A DNA stretch of 20,230 nt from Actinomortierella ambigua (GCA_016098155.1 JAAAJB010000616.1:1-20230), one strand, 5' to 3'; shown: positions 6,767-18,000, counted from the first letter of the stretch. The notes: generated by a model from the letters alone, not told the origin. A program made the numbers and translations.

Positions 6767-9509
6767 ATGACAGTTTTTGAATTCAACATCGAACCGAACC
6801 ACAACGCTCTTATCCGTCGTGCTCTTGCCAAGAAGATCCTTCGGCAACGTGAGATCGAGGAAGAGGAAGCATCGACAGAGGAGGACGAGTCGTTCTTGGG
6901 AACACCCATCGCTCGGCGCAAGCAAACTTCTGGTCGGCAAGGTAGGCATGTTTTTCTTTTTCTTTTTTCCGGAACATTCAGTTTATGACACACAGGGAAA
7001 GAAAGGCGGAAAGAAGCAAGCAAGAAAGAAAACAGGGTCATCACCAACAATCCCCCCCCCCCCAATTAAGAGTGTTCCTAAACTAAAACGGAGCAGGGCC
7101 ATGAGGGAGGGAAGGAAAGTGAGAGAGAGAGAAGGGTGGGGAGAGGGTGGAAAGGACACTCAAACAAACATGCACCATGGCCAAAAAAGAAAGAGACGAG
7201 AGCTAAAAAGAGTCATACAAACCTCCTCTCTCCAGTGAGAGAGCAGTGGAGGGAAAAAAAAGAGAAAAAAAGAAGGCACAGTCGAGGGAGGGCGGGGTAC
7301 TTCCCTCTTGTCTAAACGGTCAGCCAACTTGATCTCTCCCCTCCCCTCCCGCTCTTCGGATGTTTATCTTTCTTTTTTTTTCTGGGGACCGAGGAAGGGC
7401 TATTCTTTTTTGACAGGTGAGGTTTTGAGTGTTTTTGAATTAACAGCAAAAAGTCATCTGTTGTTGTTATTGTTGTTGTGCTATTGTATACATCTCATTC
7501 CTTATAGGCTCACAGGGCATTCACGAAGACGCCGAGCAAACGAATACGACAGCTATTTCTGTGACAGTAACTCAGCCGAATGGTGCCACAACCACAGCAT
7601 CGAGAGCAGCGGCCGAGAAGCTTGCTGGCAGGCTAAAGGGTGGCGATGAAAACGGGCAGGACGAGGTTGCGACATCATCATCGTCAATCACAGCAGCAGC
7701 AGCAGCAGCAACAACAAGGTCGCCCACCCCTAGTGGTCATAGTAGCCATGGTGATGGGATGAAGCACAAGAGTCGGTGGAAGAGCGAGTATCTACGAGCC
7801 ACCAGCGAGAGCAGCCAGACAGACAGGGGATCATCACCCATCGACCCTGTCGCCGACGTTGTCCGTGGCGAGGGGATGGACATTGACGAAGGTGGCAAGG
7901 CTGGTGATGGTGGTGGTAGTGGTGGTGGTGTTGATGATGATAATGAAACATCGGTTCAGCAACACCCACGACAGTTGCAGCAAAAGTCATCAGACGCATC
8001 AACAACAACGGCCCTTGATGGTGCTGATGCTGCAGGATCTCTTAATATTATGTCAGAGGGGGGAGGAGGCTCTACAAACGAGAGCAGTACCCCTCAGCCA
8101 GACCCTGTCGAGCAGGCAATCTTGGGACGACTGGATGAGCTGCGCAAGGAGAAGACCCGACTCTTCCAGCAATTTAAGGAGGCCATTGCCCGGAAATCGG
8201 CCATAGCAGCAGCAGCAGCAGCAGCAGCAGTAACTTCTGCTGTACAAGGCCCACCTGCGATGCCCTTGGAAGGAACAACCACCTCAAACCCTGACGCAAT
8301 GAACACGGCGATCAAAGACGACCCTACAGCTCGTCAGTTGTCCAGGAATGAGGTGGAGGTATCCTATCCGTCCGATCAAAAGTACAGCACAACAAAAACA
8401 AGAAAAAAAGGAGCAAGAAAATTGATTTTCGTGGCTGGGCGTATTCTAACCTCCACGCCGTGTGTGCTTTTCCCCCTTTATCCATCTATCTATCTTTTTT
8501 TTCGTTCTTTCATTCTTTATTTCTTTCCTTCCTTCTTTCTTTCTTTCTTGGTCTTTATAGGATTGATAAGAGCACTCAGGAGAGCAGGAAAAAGTTGGAA
8601 GTCGAAATTCCGCGGGATAGGCATAGCCCAGGCGCTGAAGTACCGCCGTCCCTATCCTCTGCGACATCAACGGCGTCGTCAGCAACACCGTATTCCCCCG
8701 TTCACAGTCATTCGTCGCATCTACCTTCGGACCGAGACCGACACTACCCATCCTCGTCACCCACCACCACTACCTCGACCACATCTTCTTCGTCCCCTCT
8801 GTTTATATCTCCTGGCAAGGGTGGTATCAAGCGTCCACGGAGCGACTCGCCTCCACCTTTGTCCACGTTGTCACATGAAGGTCCGGGTGGAGGAGGAGGA
8901 GGAAGTGGTCCAGGACCACGACGACGGCCGCGTCACTTTGATGATAGGCCACCGAGGGCATCCGGCACAGGAGGAAGTGGCGCAGATGCGGCGACACGGA
9001 AACCTCTCCCATCGTATCCTGGATTGCCTTCGAAACCACAGATTCGACAACCGTACCCAGGTGGAGGCGGTGGTGGTGGTGTTGGAGGAGTTGGTGGTCT
9101 CGGCGGCAAGTATGGTGAGCCTGGTCGGGACCGCGGCGGCAACATGGAAGGCAAGCATGCACTCCCTCGGCGGCCATTCGTAGATGAGAACCGGGGTCGA
9201 GGCGGCGCCGGTGGACCTTCTGGAGCCAACGCAGGATCGTCGGGTCCAGTGAACGCAGGGGGTGGTGGACCATATGCCCGAGGCGCTGGTGGTAGTGGTG
9301 GTGGAGGAGGAGGCGGTGGAGGAGGAGGACACAATTCTTTACCAGATCGACCACCCATCGACTACCGCCCGGTGCTTGGGGGCCCACAAGGGCGCCCACT
9401 ACCGTTCAGCCGCAGCATGATGCAGATGCCTCGTCCTGGAGGATTTCTACCCGGTCGGCCGCCAACGCTCATGCGCCCTGTCTGGCCACGCCGCGGAAGC
9501 CGCTCGTGA
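6767..9509 (+). CDS. GPS2-like protein, putative corepressor-complex subunit (about 654 residues)
   Basis: Exons are 6767-6941, 7508-8358 and 8571-9509. Intron 1 is 566 nt (GTAGGC...TTATAG, phase 1). Intron 2 has two workable solutions: 8359-8570 (phase 0) or 8382-8560 (phase 2, about 665 residues). The N-terminus, residues 13-41, reads LIRRALAKKILRQREIEEEE, matching the first helix of G protein pathway suppressor 2 (ALxRHIxxERERxRQEEEE type). Residues 259-288, VEQAILGRLDELRKEKTRLF then QQFKEAIARK, match its second coiled coil. In animals GPS2 binds NCoR/SMRT and TBL1 through this N-terminal coiled-coil region. Here the two helices are separated by over 200 disordered residues, against a few dozen in human. 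The C-terminal half is Ser/Pro, then Gly/Arg-rich, with RPLPFSR and a basic end. An RGG-like RNA-binding role for the tail is possible but unproven. Confidence 0.65.
6942..7507 (+). other. Long first intron of the GPS2-like gene
   Basis: At 566 nt it is several times longer than most introns nearby. It holds a run of ten or more C at about 7046-7056, AG-rich stretches, T runs near 7370, and an internal strong donor, GACAG then GTGAGG, at 7417. The splice from Gln-Gly to Ser-Gln-Gly keeps phase 1. Confidence 0.6.
8359..8570 (+). other. Second intron of the GPS2-like gene, boundaries ambiguous
   Basis: The donor GAG|GTATCC at 8359 pairs in phase 0 with the AG at 8569-8570. The better pyrimidine-tract acceptor TTTATAG ending at 8560 needs a phase-2 donor, and GTACAG at 8382 provides one. 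The segment is full of T/C and CTTT repeats and would encode an implausible Phe/Ser-rich stretch. Confidence 0.6.
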
Positions 9510-9817
9510 GGAGAGAAAAGAAGGAGAAGAAAAGCTCTACTACGACACCCTTCCTCCCCCCTTCCCTTCTCCCTTTCGCTTCCCCTCTCCCCTCTCCCAT
9601 TTCTTTCTTTTTTTTTTTTTTTCTCTCAGAACACAACGTGCAACTGTATTATATCTTTCGACCCAAACTTTTGTAATGTACAATAAGCATCATTGTCCTT
9701 TTTTTTTCTCACGCTCTCCTTTGTTCCAATGTTACTCTTGATCCTTTTTTGTTTGAGGGAGCCAACGAGGGGAGAGTGGAAGTGGAAAGGGGGTGGGCAG
9801 CGGTGAGTTTTTCTATC
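9510..9817. other. Convergent 3' region between the GPS2-like and MYND genes
   Basis: About 308 bp with C/T runs, a T16 homopolymer near 9608-9623, and AATAAG at about 9681 that may serve as the plus-strand polyadenylation signal. No gene is seen. Confidence 0.55.
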
Positions 9818-10573
9818 TCAGCGTCTTGAATGGCTCATATCCAGGTTGCTGACGTAGCGCGGACCGCGTCCATTCTCCATCTCGACCTGCATGGCCAGCA
9901 TGTCGTCGCTCTTGGATCCACCGGGGACAAAGCCAAAGATCTGCTCACCAAACATCCGCAGCTGCATGGGCATGAACTGGTCGCCATAGTGATTGACGAT
10001 ATCATGTTTCTCGACGGCCCAGCAGAGGCCGCTCCAGTGATCCTTGTCACTGCGGGCGCCATAGGTGACACAGGCGCGGCGGTGCTCGGGGGTCCACCAC
10101 GAGGGCAGCAGACCGTCGTGCGACTCGACCTCGTCCAGGAAATGATTGAATCCGCGGATGCCGCCGTCCTGTGCGCCACCGTAGACGCTGTCGACGTCGA
10201 GCTCACCCTCAAAGACATACATATCCTCGACGCGCATGCGGTAGGTGTCGACGAGCAGCTTGTAGACATCATCCTCGGGCCGGTCGTGCAGCCAGGTCTT
10301 GGCCTGCAGCTTGGTGAAGGGCTTTTCGACGGCCTTTTTGAGCACCTTGGACTTTTTAGTTGATCCGGTCGAGGTCGCCGCTGCTGGGCGTGGGCGCGAG
10401 GAAGGTGGCGGCGCGTGCAGGGAGGCCTCTTGGCCCATGGAACCACAGGACTTTTTGTGTGTCTTCCAGTGGTCCTTTTGGCAGTCGCGCGAGCAGTACT
10501 TTGCCGCCTTACACTTTGAGCACTGCTTAAGAGCGTCGCTGACCTTGTTGCAATTCAGACAGGTCTCAGTCAT
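9818..10573 (-). CDS. MYND-type zinc-finger protein (251 residues)
   Basis: The start is the ATG at 10573, directly before the finger; upstream in-frame sequence lacks an ATG. A complete MYND finger fills residues 5-43 with all eight zinc ligands: C5, C8, C18, C21, C27, C31, H39 and C43 (including KCKAAKYCSRDCQ and HWKTHKKSC). A Ser/Pro/Ala/Lys-rich linker follows (about 45-85), then a folded-looking C-terminal domain from about residue 88 with WLHDRPEDDVYKLLVDTYRM, LLPSWWTPEHRRACV, and DIVNHYGDQFMPMQLRMFGE. This C-terminal block resembles that of many uncharacterised fungal MYND proteins. MYND fingers bind short proline-rich peptides in partner proteins, so a scaffolding role is likely. There is no SET domain, so it is not a SMYD-type methyltransferase. 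It has a single exon, is convergent with the GPS2-like gene, and is divergent from the five-exon gene. Confidence 0.88.
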   Translation of the reverse strand: MTETCLNCNKVSDALKQCSKCKAAKYCSRDCQKDHWKTHKKSCGSMGQEASLHAPPPSSRPRPAAATSTGSTKKSKVLKKAVEKPFTKLQAKTWLHDRPEDDVYKLLVDTYRMRVEDMYVFEGELDVDSVYGGAQDGGIRGFNHFLDEVESHDGLLPSWWTPEHRRACVTYGARSDKDHWSGLCWAVEKHDIVNHYGDQFMPMQLRMFGEQIFGFVPGGSKSDDMLAMQVEMENGRGPRYVSNLDMSHSRR

Positions 10574-10959
10574 GGCTGATGCTTGTGTTGTTGGGTTGGG
10601 TGGATGGGCGTGTGTGGAGAAAAAGGGTACAAAAGTCAAATGAGTGATGTTTCAGGGTATTTTGTTGGTGCATGCAGTGGCTTGTAGGTCCTTCGAGACC
10701 TTGCACTCAACGAGAGCGATGCCCTACACGCGTAAAAGCGTAAAACAACACAGCCTCTACTCTCTGCTATACGCTTTCTTCATTCGCAGTGAGGAAAAGA
10801 TGGCAAAGAGAGGAGAAGAACATGGTTGTTGGGGTGGAGAAAGAACAAGACATGAATCGCATCACCTGCTGGACGGAGCATAAACTTCGTTTGACGCCAC
10901 CATAAAAAAAAAGAAGGGTTTTATTTTTTCACCTCTCTGCACATGCATCCTTGGACAAC
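10574..10959. promoter_or_regulatory. Shared upstream region of divergent genes
   Basis: 386 bp separate the MYND gene start from the start of the five-exon gene. It holds a GA-rich stretch (10790-10850), an AT-rich T/A patch at 10900-10930 and no convincing TATA box for either side. It probably carries both promoters. Confidence 0.5.
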
Positions 10960-13900
10960 ATGAGCAGGCACGATGACATCCACATCCGCGTGGTAGACAA
11001 ACGTGTCTCCTATGTACGTACTCATGCTCTACCCGGAATTACCATGAGACAGACAACTGTCCATCCCTTCGAAACCAGCTAATGCCCCCACCTCCCTGTC
11101 TCGCCTTCCCCCTGTACTCCTCTCTTCCTTAGGCCGGGATCGAGTATCAGCTCTATCCAACAGACGACTGGCTACGATCTGCCATTCTTCGCAAGAGTAG
11201 CCCGCACCTGGTCGAGCTGTATTCATGGATCAGCAGCCTTGGCGGCGACCCACGACGAGGACTTGACGACCTGGATGGACCAAACAACTCGCTGTCCTCC
11301 TTGTCACCATGGTCGAAGAGAAGCTCCAAGCTGTCATCCGCTTCCTCGATACCACCTCACAGAGGAGGATCAGGAGCAAAAGCCAATGGAAACAGCAGTG
11401 GCACCACCACCAAAGTCATACCAAGACCTGTCCCTGCAAACCGTCGGCGAACCACAACTTTGGAGGCTGGAACTACAGAGGCGTTAGCTGAAGGCATCAA
11501 TAACGACTTGGCCGAGGATCAAGTTGAACCTCCAGAAAGCGCTTCCTCGGTGAAGGGTGGCTCCTCTGCACCTCTTTGTGAGCATGATCAACCACAGCAA
11601 CAGCAACAGCAGGAGCAATCAGCACCACCACAACAACAACAACAACAATCTACCTCAAGTCCAGAATCAAAGGCAAAGGATCTCAAGGTGCTAGACTTTG
11701 ATCAGAACGCTATCCAGCACATTGCAACATTCTTCAAGGAAGGGCTAGGTAAATCAAGATGACATGGTATCCATATTGGGCATGAAGGCTGCAAGCGGAC
11801 AAAATAACCCAACACCCTTCTCCATCGTTCCATTTGTCTCCTTTTTTTTTAGATGCCACGGGAATTACAGTCTTTGGTGACCTCTTGGGCCCGAACCGAC
11901 GACCAACAGTGTATGGTGATAGCATCACATGATGAATCGATAGAAGAGAAAGAACAAAGATGGATGGGAGGGAGCAGACTGATAAACGACGGAGCCAGGA
12001 CCTCACATACAATACTTTTTTTTATCCATGGAATAGTGAGTTAATATCCAGTTTCTTCTACGGTGTCGTCCTCTCACCTCTTCTCGAGCCCGCGCTGATT
12101 GAGGCAGCACTTCAAATCCTCCAGCGGACGCTTCAGCTGCATGGACCTGAACCCTTTGCCGGCCTGTGGGATGTGTCGGCCCGACGCCGTGAACTACGTG
12201 ATGGTACCTTGCCCATCATCTCGGGCTTCTTCAACCCAAAATCGGCCGCCGTCTCCAACTTGCTTCTCTCGTACCCTCTGCATTCGGGCGCCAATTCCCC
12301 AGCCACCTCTTCTTCCTCGGCTGCGGCTTCTTCTGTTGGTGGTGGCTATGGCCTGGATGACGATGACGGCTTTGGTGTTGTTGGCGGGGGAGAAGGTAGT
12401 GGCTGGAGCAAAGGAATTGGATCGACAGGGGATGGAGGAGGAGGAGGAGTGGGAGTGGGAGGAGCGATTGGGGGTGGTGTTGGCGTGATCCCTCGGCGAC
12501 TTCCGGCATGGAACGACATTTGGGAGATGATGCGAGCACAGCTTCGATTGGACAACCGACAGGAGAACCGGCGGTTTTTTGAATTCCAAGAGTTTCGGAT
12601 CAATCTGGTGTTGCAGCAGCCCAACGGCCTTGGCGGTGGCGAATCAAGCTCTTCGGAGGATGAGGATGAGGATGAGGACGAGGACGAGGAGAAGGAGAAG
12701 AAGGAAGACGCGAATGCGGACGAGACAAATCAGGAAGGTAGCGAGAAAAACGGGTCGTCGCTGTCATCCACAAGTACGGCAGTGAACGGCATGAAGCGGA
12801 AACGGCGCCAACGCCAGCAACAGCAGACTAGTATGGCGGCCAAGGCTCCGAAGCAACGGCCGGAGCGTGAGATTCGAGATGAGCTTGGCAGGAAACTTGT
12901 CGGCTTTTTGTTTGATGTCCTGGAACAGGATATTGTTCAGAAAAATGGTATGTTGCTTTTTTGGAGAGGTGCAAGACAAACAAAAAAAAACAACTGTTAC
13001 TCCTCAAAGTGCTTATGTAGGACACTGGAGCGAACTGACCTTCCCTCTCTATCCATCCACCTTGTTTCTGGGTCCCCTTCTATTGACAGTCTCGAAACGG
13101 ACCTTCTTCTACCGCAGGGCGTTGATGATGGACTTACAACGGTCAACGGCCGCACGTCTCGCACTAGATTTCATCTTCCAGGTGGTGCAAACAGCAACAA
13201 TCGAGCCCTACCTGAAGCGCCCCGTCCGTGTGAAGCAGCAGCAAAGTCTTTCCTATACCAGCACCAGCACTGCCGTCGCCAACGACAACCATCCTCATGG
13301 TGTAGATACAGTCGTGGATGAGAGTAGCAACGCTATGGATATTTCGTTTACCGAGGACGACAGCATGACGGGGGATGCGCACATGATGGACATTGTGAGC
13401 GACCACGATCATGAGCATCCAGATAAGAACCCTACTCATAACAACAACAACAACAGCAGCAGCAGAAGCAACAACAACCAAAGTAACGGCCACCTCCGCC
13501 TCGCAGAAGTGGATCCGCATCCGGCCCAATGTTGGGATCGGATGGGCCGAAGCGAGCTGACAGCGGCTGGGCAGGAGCTACTGGATCTGGCGCATCGGAT
13601 GTTGGCATGGTTGATCCAGTATGCGCAAAGCGGCATGTTTGGTCGGGAGCTGGACTCGGACTGGGTGGCGCGCGAGGTTCTCCAACGGATCGGCAAGTTG
13701 CAAAATCTGCGGGACTCAGAGGAGCGACGAAATATAAGCGGTAGCTGGGGGGGAGGAGGAGGAGGAGGTCGTGGCCGATCGGCGGCCAATGCGGATGGGG
13801 CGGTGGCGGCGGCGGCGACGGCATCACCACTACAACCACCAACAGCGGCAGACTCTTCTGAATCTTCGATGGAAGACAGGATCGCCAAGTGTCGGATGCG

Positions 13901-14720
13901 GATCGACCAGACGGAGGCCTTTTGGCGTGGGCTGGTCTATCCGAATGCGTGTTCGCTGTCGACGATCACTCGTCCAAAAAGAGTGGCGATGAGCGGTGAC
14001 GGCGACGGCGAATCCAGTGGTGACGACCATCCTCTCGAGCCCTTGCCGGGTTTGTGCACGTTCACGATGATCATTTTGGATCTGCAGTTCCGGATCCATG
14101 GCACAGGGGCTTCGTTGTCCAAGGCGCGAGTGCCCGGCAGTCTGCCGGTGTTTAAGCATGTGGTGGAGTATTACGCCGCCCCACCTCCACTCCCTGAATG
14201 TTTCACTTCGTTTGGTGTTACTGCTGCTGCTTCCATTGCGATGGATGAGAAGCAGCCAGCAGTGCGTGCCGCTCCCTCACGGCGGAAACAAGCAGGTCGA
14301 CCAAGCAAGAAGGCTGTTGCGGCTGCAGCTGCCCAGGCATTGATGGTCAAGAAGGCCAACGATAAGGTGATCGACGAAATCTTGATGACATTGGACAATC
14401 TAGAGTGGCACGTCATGAAGATGGAGATCCTGATCGCAGCATGGATCCGATCAGCAGGGCTTCGTCGTGAAGATCTTGCCGGCACGGGCTTGGAGGCCCA
14501 CCCGCTGTTGGTGGATGTGGATGATTCTGTAAAGGCGACCACTACCGTATCTACTACCCCTGCAACAGCTGCAAATGGATCGGCTGCGAGCCCCACGACC
14601 GGCTGGATGGCCATGTCACAGACCCTCCAGACGGTAGGCGGCTCACTGTGGACCCGTTGGCAAAACCTTGAGCAGAGTGTTGCACTCGCTGTCCTAACCG
14701 AGGAGCTGGGTATAGCATAA
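10960..14720 (+). CDS. Unrecognised five-exon gene, about 1084 residues
   Basis: Exons are 10960-11013, 11133-11748, 11853-11910, 12052-12947 and 13090-14720. The introns are 119, 104, 141 and 142 nt with phases 0, 1, 2 and 1, and each junction keeps the frame. The start ATG (GACAACATGAGC) gives MSRHDDIHIRVVDKRVSY, spliced to AGIEYQLYPTDDWLRSAILR. Ordered-looking, helical blocks alternate with low-complexity linkers: a Gln/Ser-rich linker before VLDFDQNAIQHIATFFKEGL; a block over exons 3-4 with FYGVVLSPLLEPALIEAALQ; a Gly-rich linker; an acidic run at about residues 443-460 (EDEDEDEDEDEE); a basic KRKRRQRQ at about 489 that could be a nuclear signal; then FLFDVLEQDIVQKN running over the splice into RTFFYRRALMMDLQRS; and a C-terminal block with DEILMTLDNLEWHVMKMEIL. 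No known domain is recognised. The acidic run and basic cluster suggest a nuclear protein; this is inference. Confidence 0.75.
11014..11132 (+). other. Phase-0 intron 1 of the five-exon gene
   Basis: It begins GTACGT after the codon for Tyr18 and ends in a long C/T tract with TTCCTTAG. It separates a 54-nt first coding exon from the rest. Confidence 0.7.
11749..12051 (+). other. Introns 2 and 3 flanking a 58-nt mini-exon of the five-exon gene
   Basis: Intron 2 (11749-11852) runs GTAAAT to TTTTTTAG; exon 3 (11853-11910) codes for DATGITVFGDLLGPNRRPT; intron 3 (11911-12051) runs GTATGG to ATCCAG. Phases 1 and 2 agree on both sides. A competing acceptor at 12035-12036 gives an immediate stop. 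Confidence 0.7.
12948..13089 (+). other. Phase-1 intron 4 of the five-exon gene
   Basis: It starts GTATGT, ends TATTGACAG after a T/C-rich tract, and joins the two long frames without a stop. Confidence 0.85.
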
Positions 14721-15029
14721 ATATTGCTTTCTCTGTTCTCTTCACATTTTCCCTTTTATTCCTAAATAACAGAAGAAAAAATACCACAGCACTGCATGTC
14801 TTCCCTCCTTTTCCTTTAAAACAAACATACGCGCATCAGAAACAAACGCACATTGCATCATGCAGCTAAAAAAAAACGTTCTGCTTTGTTCACACACCAT
14901 TAGGGTGTGATATCTATTGTACAAGGGTTATCGGGGTGGGGAAATAAGATCTAGTGCACAATATCATTGGAGAATGAAAAAAGAAGACCTCTTTTTTTTT
15001 TCCTCCGTTGCGGGCAAAGGGTGGAAAGA
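14721..15029. other. Convergent 3' region between the five-exon gene and the kinase
   Basis: AT-rich DNA of 309 bp with A and T homopolymers. TTTATT at about 14755 is AATAAA on the minus strand and may end kinase transcripts, about 270 nt beyond its stop. No gene is seen. Confidence 0.5.
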
Positions 15030-18000
15030 TTATTGGTTGTTGAGATGACGATGAGGCTCAAGGTTCTCGCCTCGGACACAGCAATCGATAGACTTGAACC
15101 ACGGGTCGTTCTGGATTTCCTCCATGGTGGCGCGGGTCTCAGGGTTGGGGTCCAGGATGCGCTTCATCAGTTGCCGGCAACCGAGGGGCAGCTTCTCGAG
15201 GGGCTCATAGGCATTATGACCGCGCATCTCCAGATAGTGCTGGTAATTGGGGTCCTGCAGAGATGCGGCGCGGAAGGGGATGCCCTGGTAGACCATGCAG
15301 TAGTAGACAATGCCGCAGGCCCAGATATCGACCCGTCGTGCATCGTATTCCTTGTGGACAAACTCTTCGGGCGCAATGTAGGGCTCGGACCCACAGAGGC
15401 CCTTGGACAGATGGGGCTTGTTCTCCCAACACATCCGAAACACGTCCGAGACGCCAAAGTCGGTGATCTTGAGCCGCCCTTGCCCATCCATCAACAGGTT
15501 CTCGGGCTTGATGTCCCGGTGCGCCACACCCATCGAGTGTAGATAAGCAACGCCGTTCATCATCTGCTTGAAGCAGCAGTCAATCTCAATCCTTGTCATG
15601 TGGCTGGACTTGATGATGTTGTACAAATCGCCTCCACAGCAGTACTCCTAAGAAAGAAAGAAAAAAAAACAATAAAAGAAGGGAGGGGCAAAAGAAGGAG
15701 TAAAGAATGAGATCAGGTTAGAAACGGATGCTGGTCTGCAGGGTGTTGCTTTTTTTGTTAGATTCTATCGTCATGGGCATTTGATTGAATGGGGTTGTTG
15801 AAAGACAAAGCGGGTGTGAACGTAACAGGGGAGGGAGGGAGAGGGTGGGTGGGGGAGGAGTTGTAAGGGATCATCATGGTTGGGTATTAGGAGGGGCTAG
15901 GACCTGGAACTCGGGAACAGAAAGGGCATGTCTGCCACCAGCTGAACAAAGATGCCGTACTAACGCCACGTGCGATGAGTGTGTTTAGAAAAGGACCATC
16001 CTCAGACCACCAAACACAAACGGAGAATCAAAGAACATGCCTGTTGTTTGATCCTTGAGTAACATCTTGGCATGCAGCTGCACACTCGGACAAAAAAAAA
16101 AGAAAACTGTCCCTTTCACCCCTCAAACTTTCTTTGTGCATATTACGATGCTCCGCATTGGACAGATACCCAATCGATAGCAGCTGGATGTGCTGGTTGA
16201 CGCACGTTTTGTCTAGAAAGACAAAAACACAACCCATCTGCAAATAAGATTGCCAGGAAACGAAAGCCTGTGCTGGGGAAAAAAAGGGGGGAGTAACGAG
16301 AGGAGGAGGAAGCAAAAACAATGAACCGAATATGAAAAAAGGGAGATGGATGAGGAGAGGAAGAAAGAAAGAAGAAATAGAGGATGGGATGTATATTGAT
16401 GCTACATGCATTATTGGGCTTGTAGCAAGCTGGTGTTGGCCTTTGTCCTTGCCTTGCTTTGATGCATGCTTTGGAAATTTGCCTGGCATTGCCTCACCAA
16501 AGATGGGTCATTCTTCTTCCAGGACACACCGATCCATTGAATGTGCGTGTGTATCGCCACTCTTTCCCCGTAGCTGCACTGGAAATACAAGACTACATAG
16601 GCGAAGAGGGGGGGGGAAGTAGCTATTGTGCCCTTCTCGGATCTGTAGAGGAAATGGACTGGAAATATGATGCCAATGGGGAGACACACCAAGAAAGGAC
16701 GAGGGGGGGGAGAGAGAGAGAGGAAGGAAGGACAGAAAGAAAGAAGGGAGAGAAAGGAGAGGGTTTGGCGAATCCTCGGCTCTGACATCGTGGTCCAAGC
16801 TCACACTCACACACACGACCTCCTTGTGTAAGGTTAGGGGCGCAAGTAAAAAAGGAAGAGCAAGGAAAAAACATGACATGGCAAGACATGGCATGACGAA
16901 GAGAAGAAAAAGTAACGAACGGACGGACCCTTGCCCTCAGCAAAACCCACAGCCACAGGCAACACCAGGAAGGAGGAAAAGGAAAGGAGGTCGATTGGTA
17001 GACAGCAAGGGATCATGGGCGGTGGAACGTGAGAAGAACGGGGGGAAGTAAAGGGAACAAGAGCAGCAGGAGCCCCGCCTGCAGCAACCAACCAGGAATG
17101 CATCTAGCTCTGCTCTGCTCTGCTCTACTCTGCCCTGCTTGCTGCCTGTCTGATGTGAGCAGACTACTGCATCCAACCAAAGGGAAGGAAGGGAAGGAAA
17201 CCCCCAAATGGTGAAAGAAGAACAACAAGGAACGCGAATGCGCCGAATAGCCCAATTGGCCCACTTGGACCTGTGCTGTCTATTCCCAGGGGAGGGAGTG
17301 GAGAAAGAGAAGGGGAGAGAGGGGGTGACAATAGATGGACAAGATCCCAAGGGAGAGAAAGAAAAAGAAAAAGATGGGTGAAGGGGAACCCGAGAAAAGG
17401 AGGACACGGATCTACAAAATCCAAGAGCGAGAATAAGAGAGAGAGAGAGGGGGGGAAGGGACCCCACGCCATGCCATGCACCCACATTCCTCTGCCCGCT
17501 GCTACTAGAACTGGGAGAGAGATGGATGGATGGACGGATGGCTAGATGGTGACACGCAATATGCAGGGGAGTGGGAGGAGCGTGCGCGCAAAGAGACAAC
17601 AAAAAAACATGGCTGACCAACTCACCATCACTTCGCACCAATGCTGCTGCTCGTCCTGGACCAAGTCGACGGTCTCGACAATGTTCTCGTGGTGGAGAGT
17701 CGACGAGATGCAAAACTCGGAAGTGAGTTTCTTGACATACTCCTTCTCCGATTCGTTCTTTCTCCGTTTGCGAAATTCCTTGACGGCAAAAAGTTTTTCG
17801 GGATCGTCCTCAGACAGTTTGTGTGCCAGACGGACAACTGCCGTTGCTCCGACGCCAATGTTGCCCTTGTCACACATGCCATACTTTTTGAGCAGCGAGC
17901 AGTCGGCCTTGATCCTGGGTGGGGTATCGCTGCGATCGCTGCCAAAGGAGGAAGCACGGCCAAGCACTCCGGCCAAGTTGAACAGGTTCTTCTTGTCCAA

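Noticed and set aside
8827..9399. Minus-strand open frames antisense to the Gly-rich end of the GPS2-like gene
   Set aside because: They give Pro or His/Ser homopolymers complementary to Gly codons; the plus-strand frame continues from spliced exons and ends at a natural stop.
9830..10363. A 177-codon plus-strand open frame with protein-like composition
   Set aside because: It lies fully antisense to the MYND gene, in register with its G/C-rich third positions. Such mirror frames are expected, and the MYND motifs decide the strand.
14967..15542. A 191-codon plus-strand open frame
   Set aside because: It is antisense to kinase exon 2, which has the HRD and DFG motifs; the frame is a shadow of its codon bias.
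15940..16110. Possible C/D-box snoRNA in the kinase intron (CTGA-like and TGATGA-like words)
   Set aside because: The boxes are not in the right order and spacing, and no terminal stem pairs.
16937..17713. A 258-codon minus-strand open frame in the kinase intron
   Set aside because: It overlaps the end of kinase exon 1 in another frame and consists of Ser/Pro/Phe/Leu from pyrimidine-rich DNA; no ordered segment or motif.
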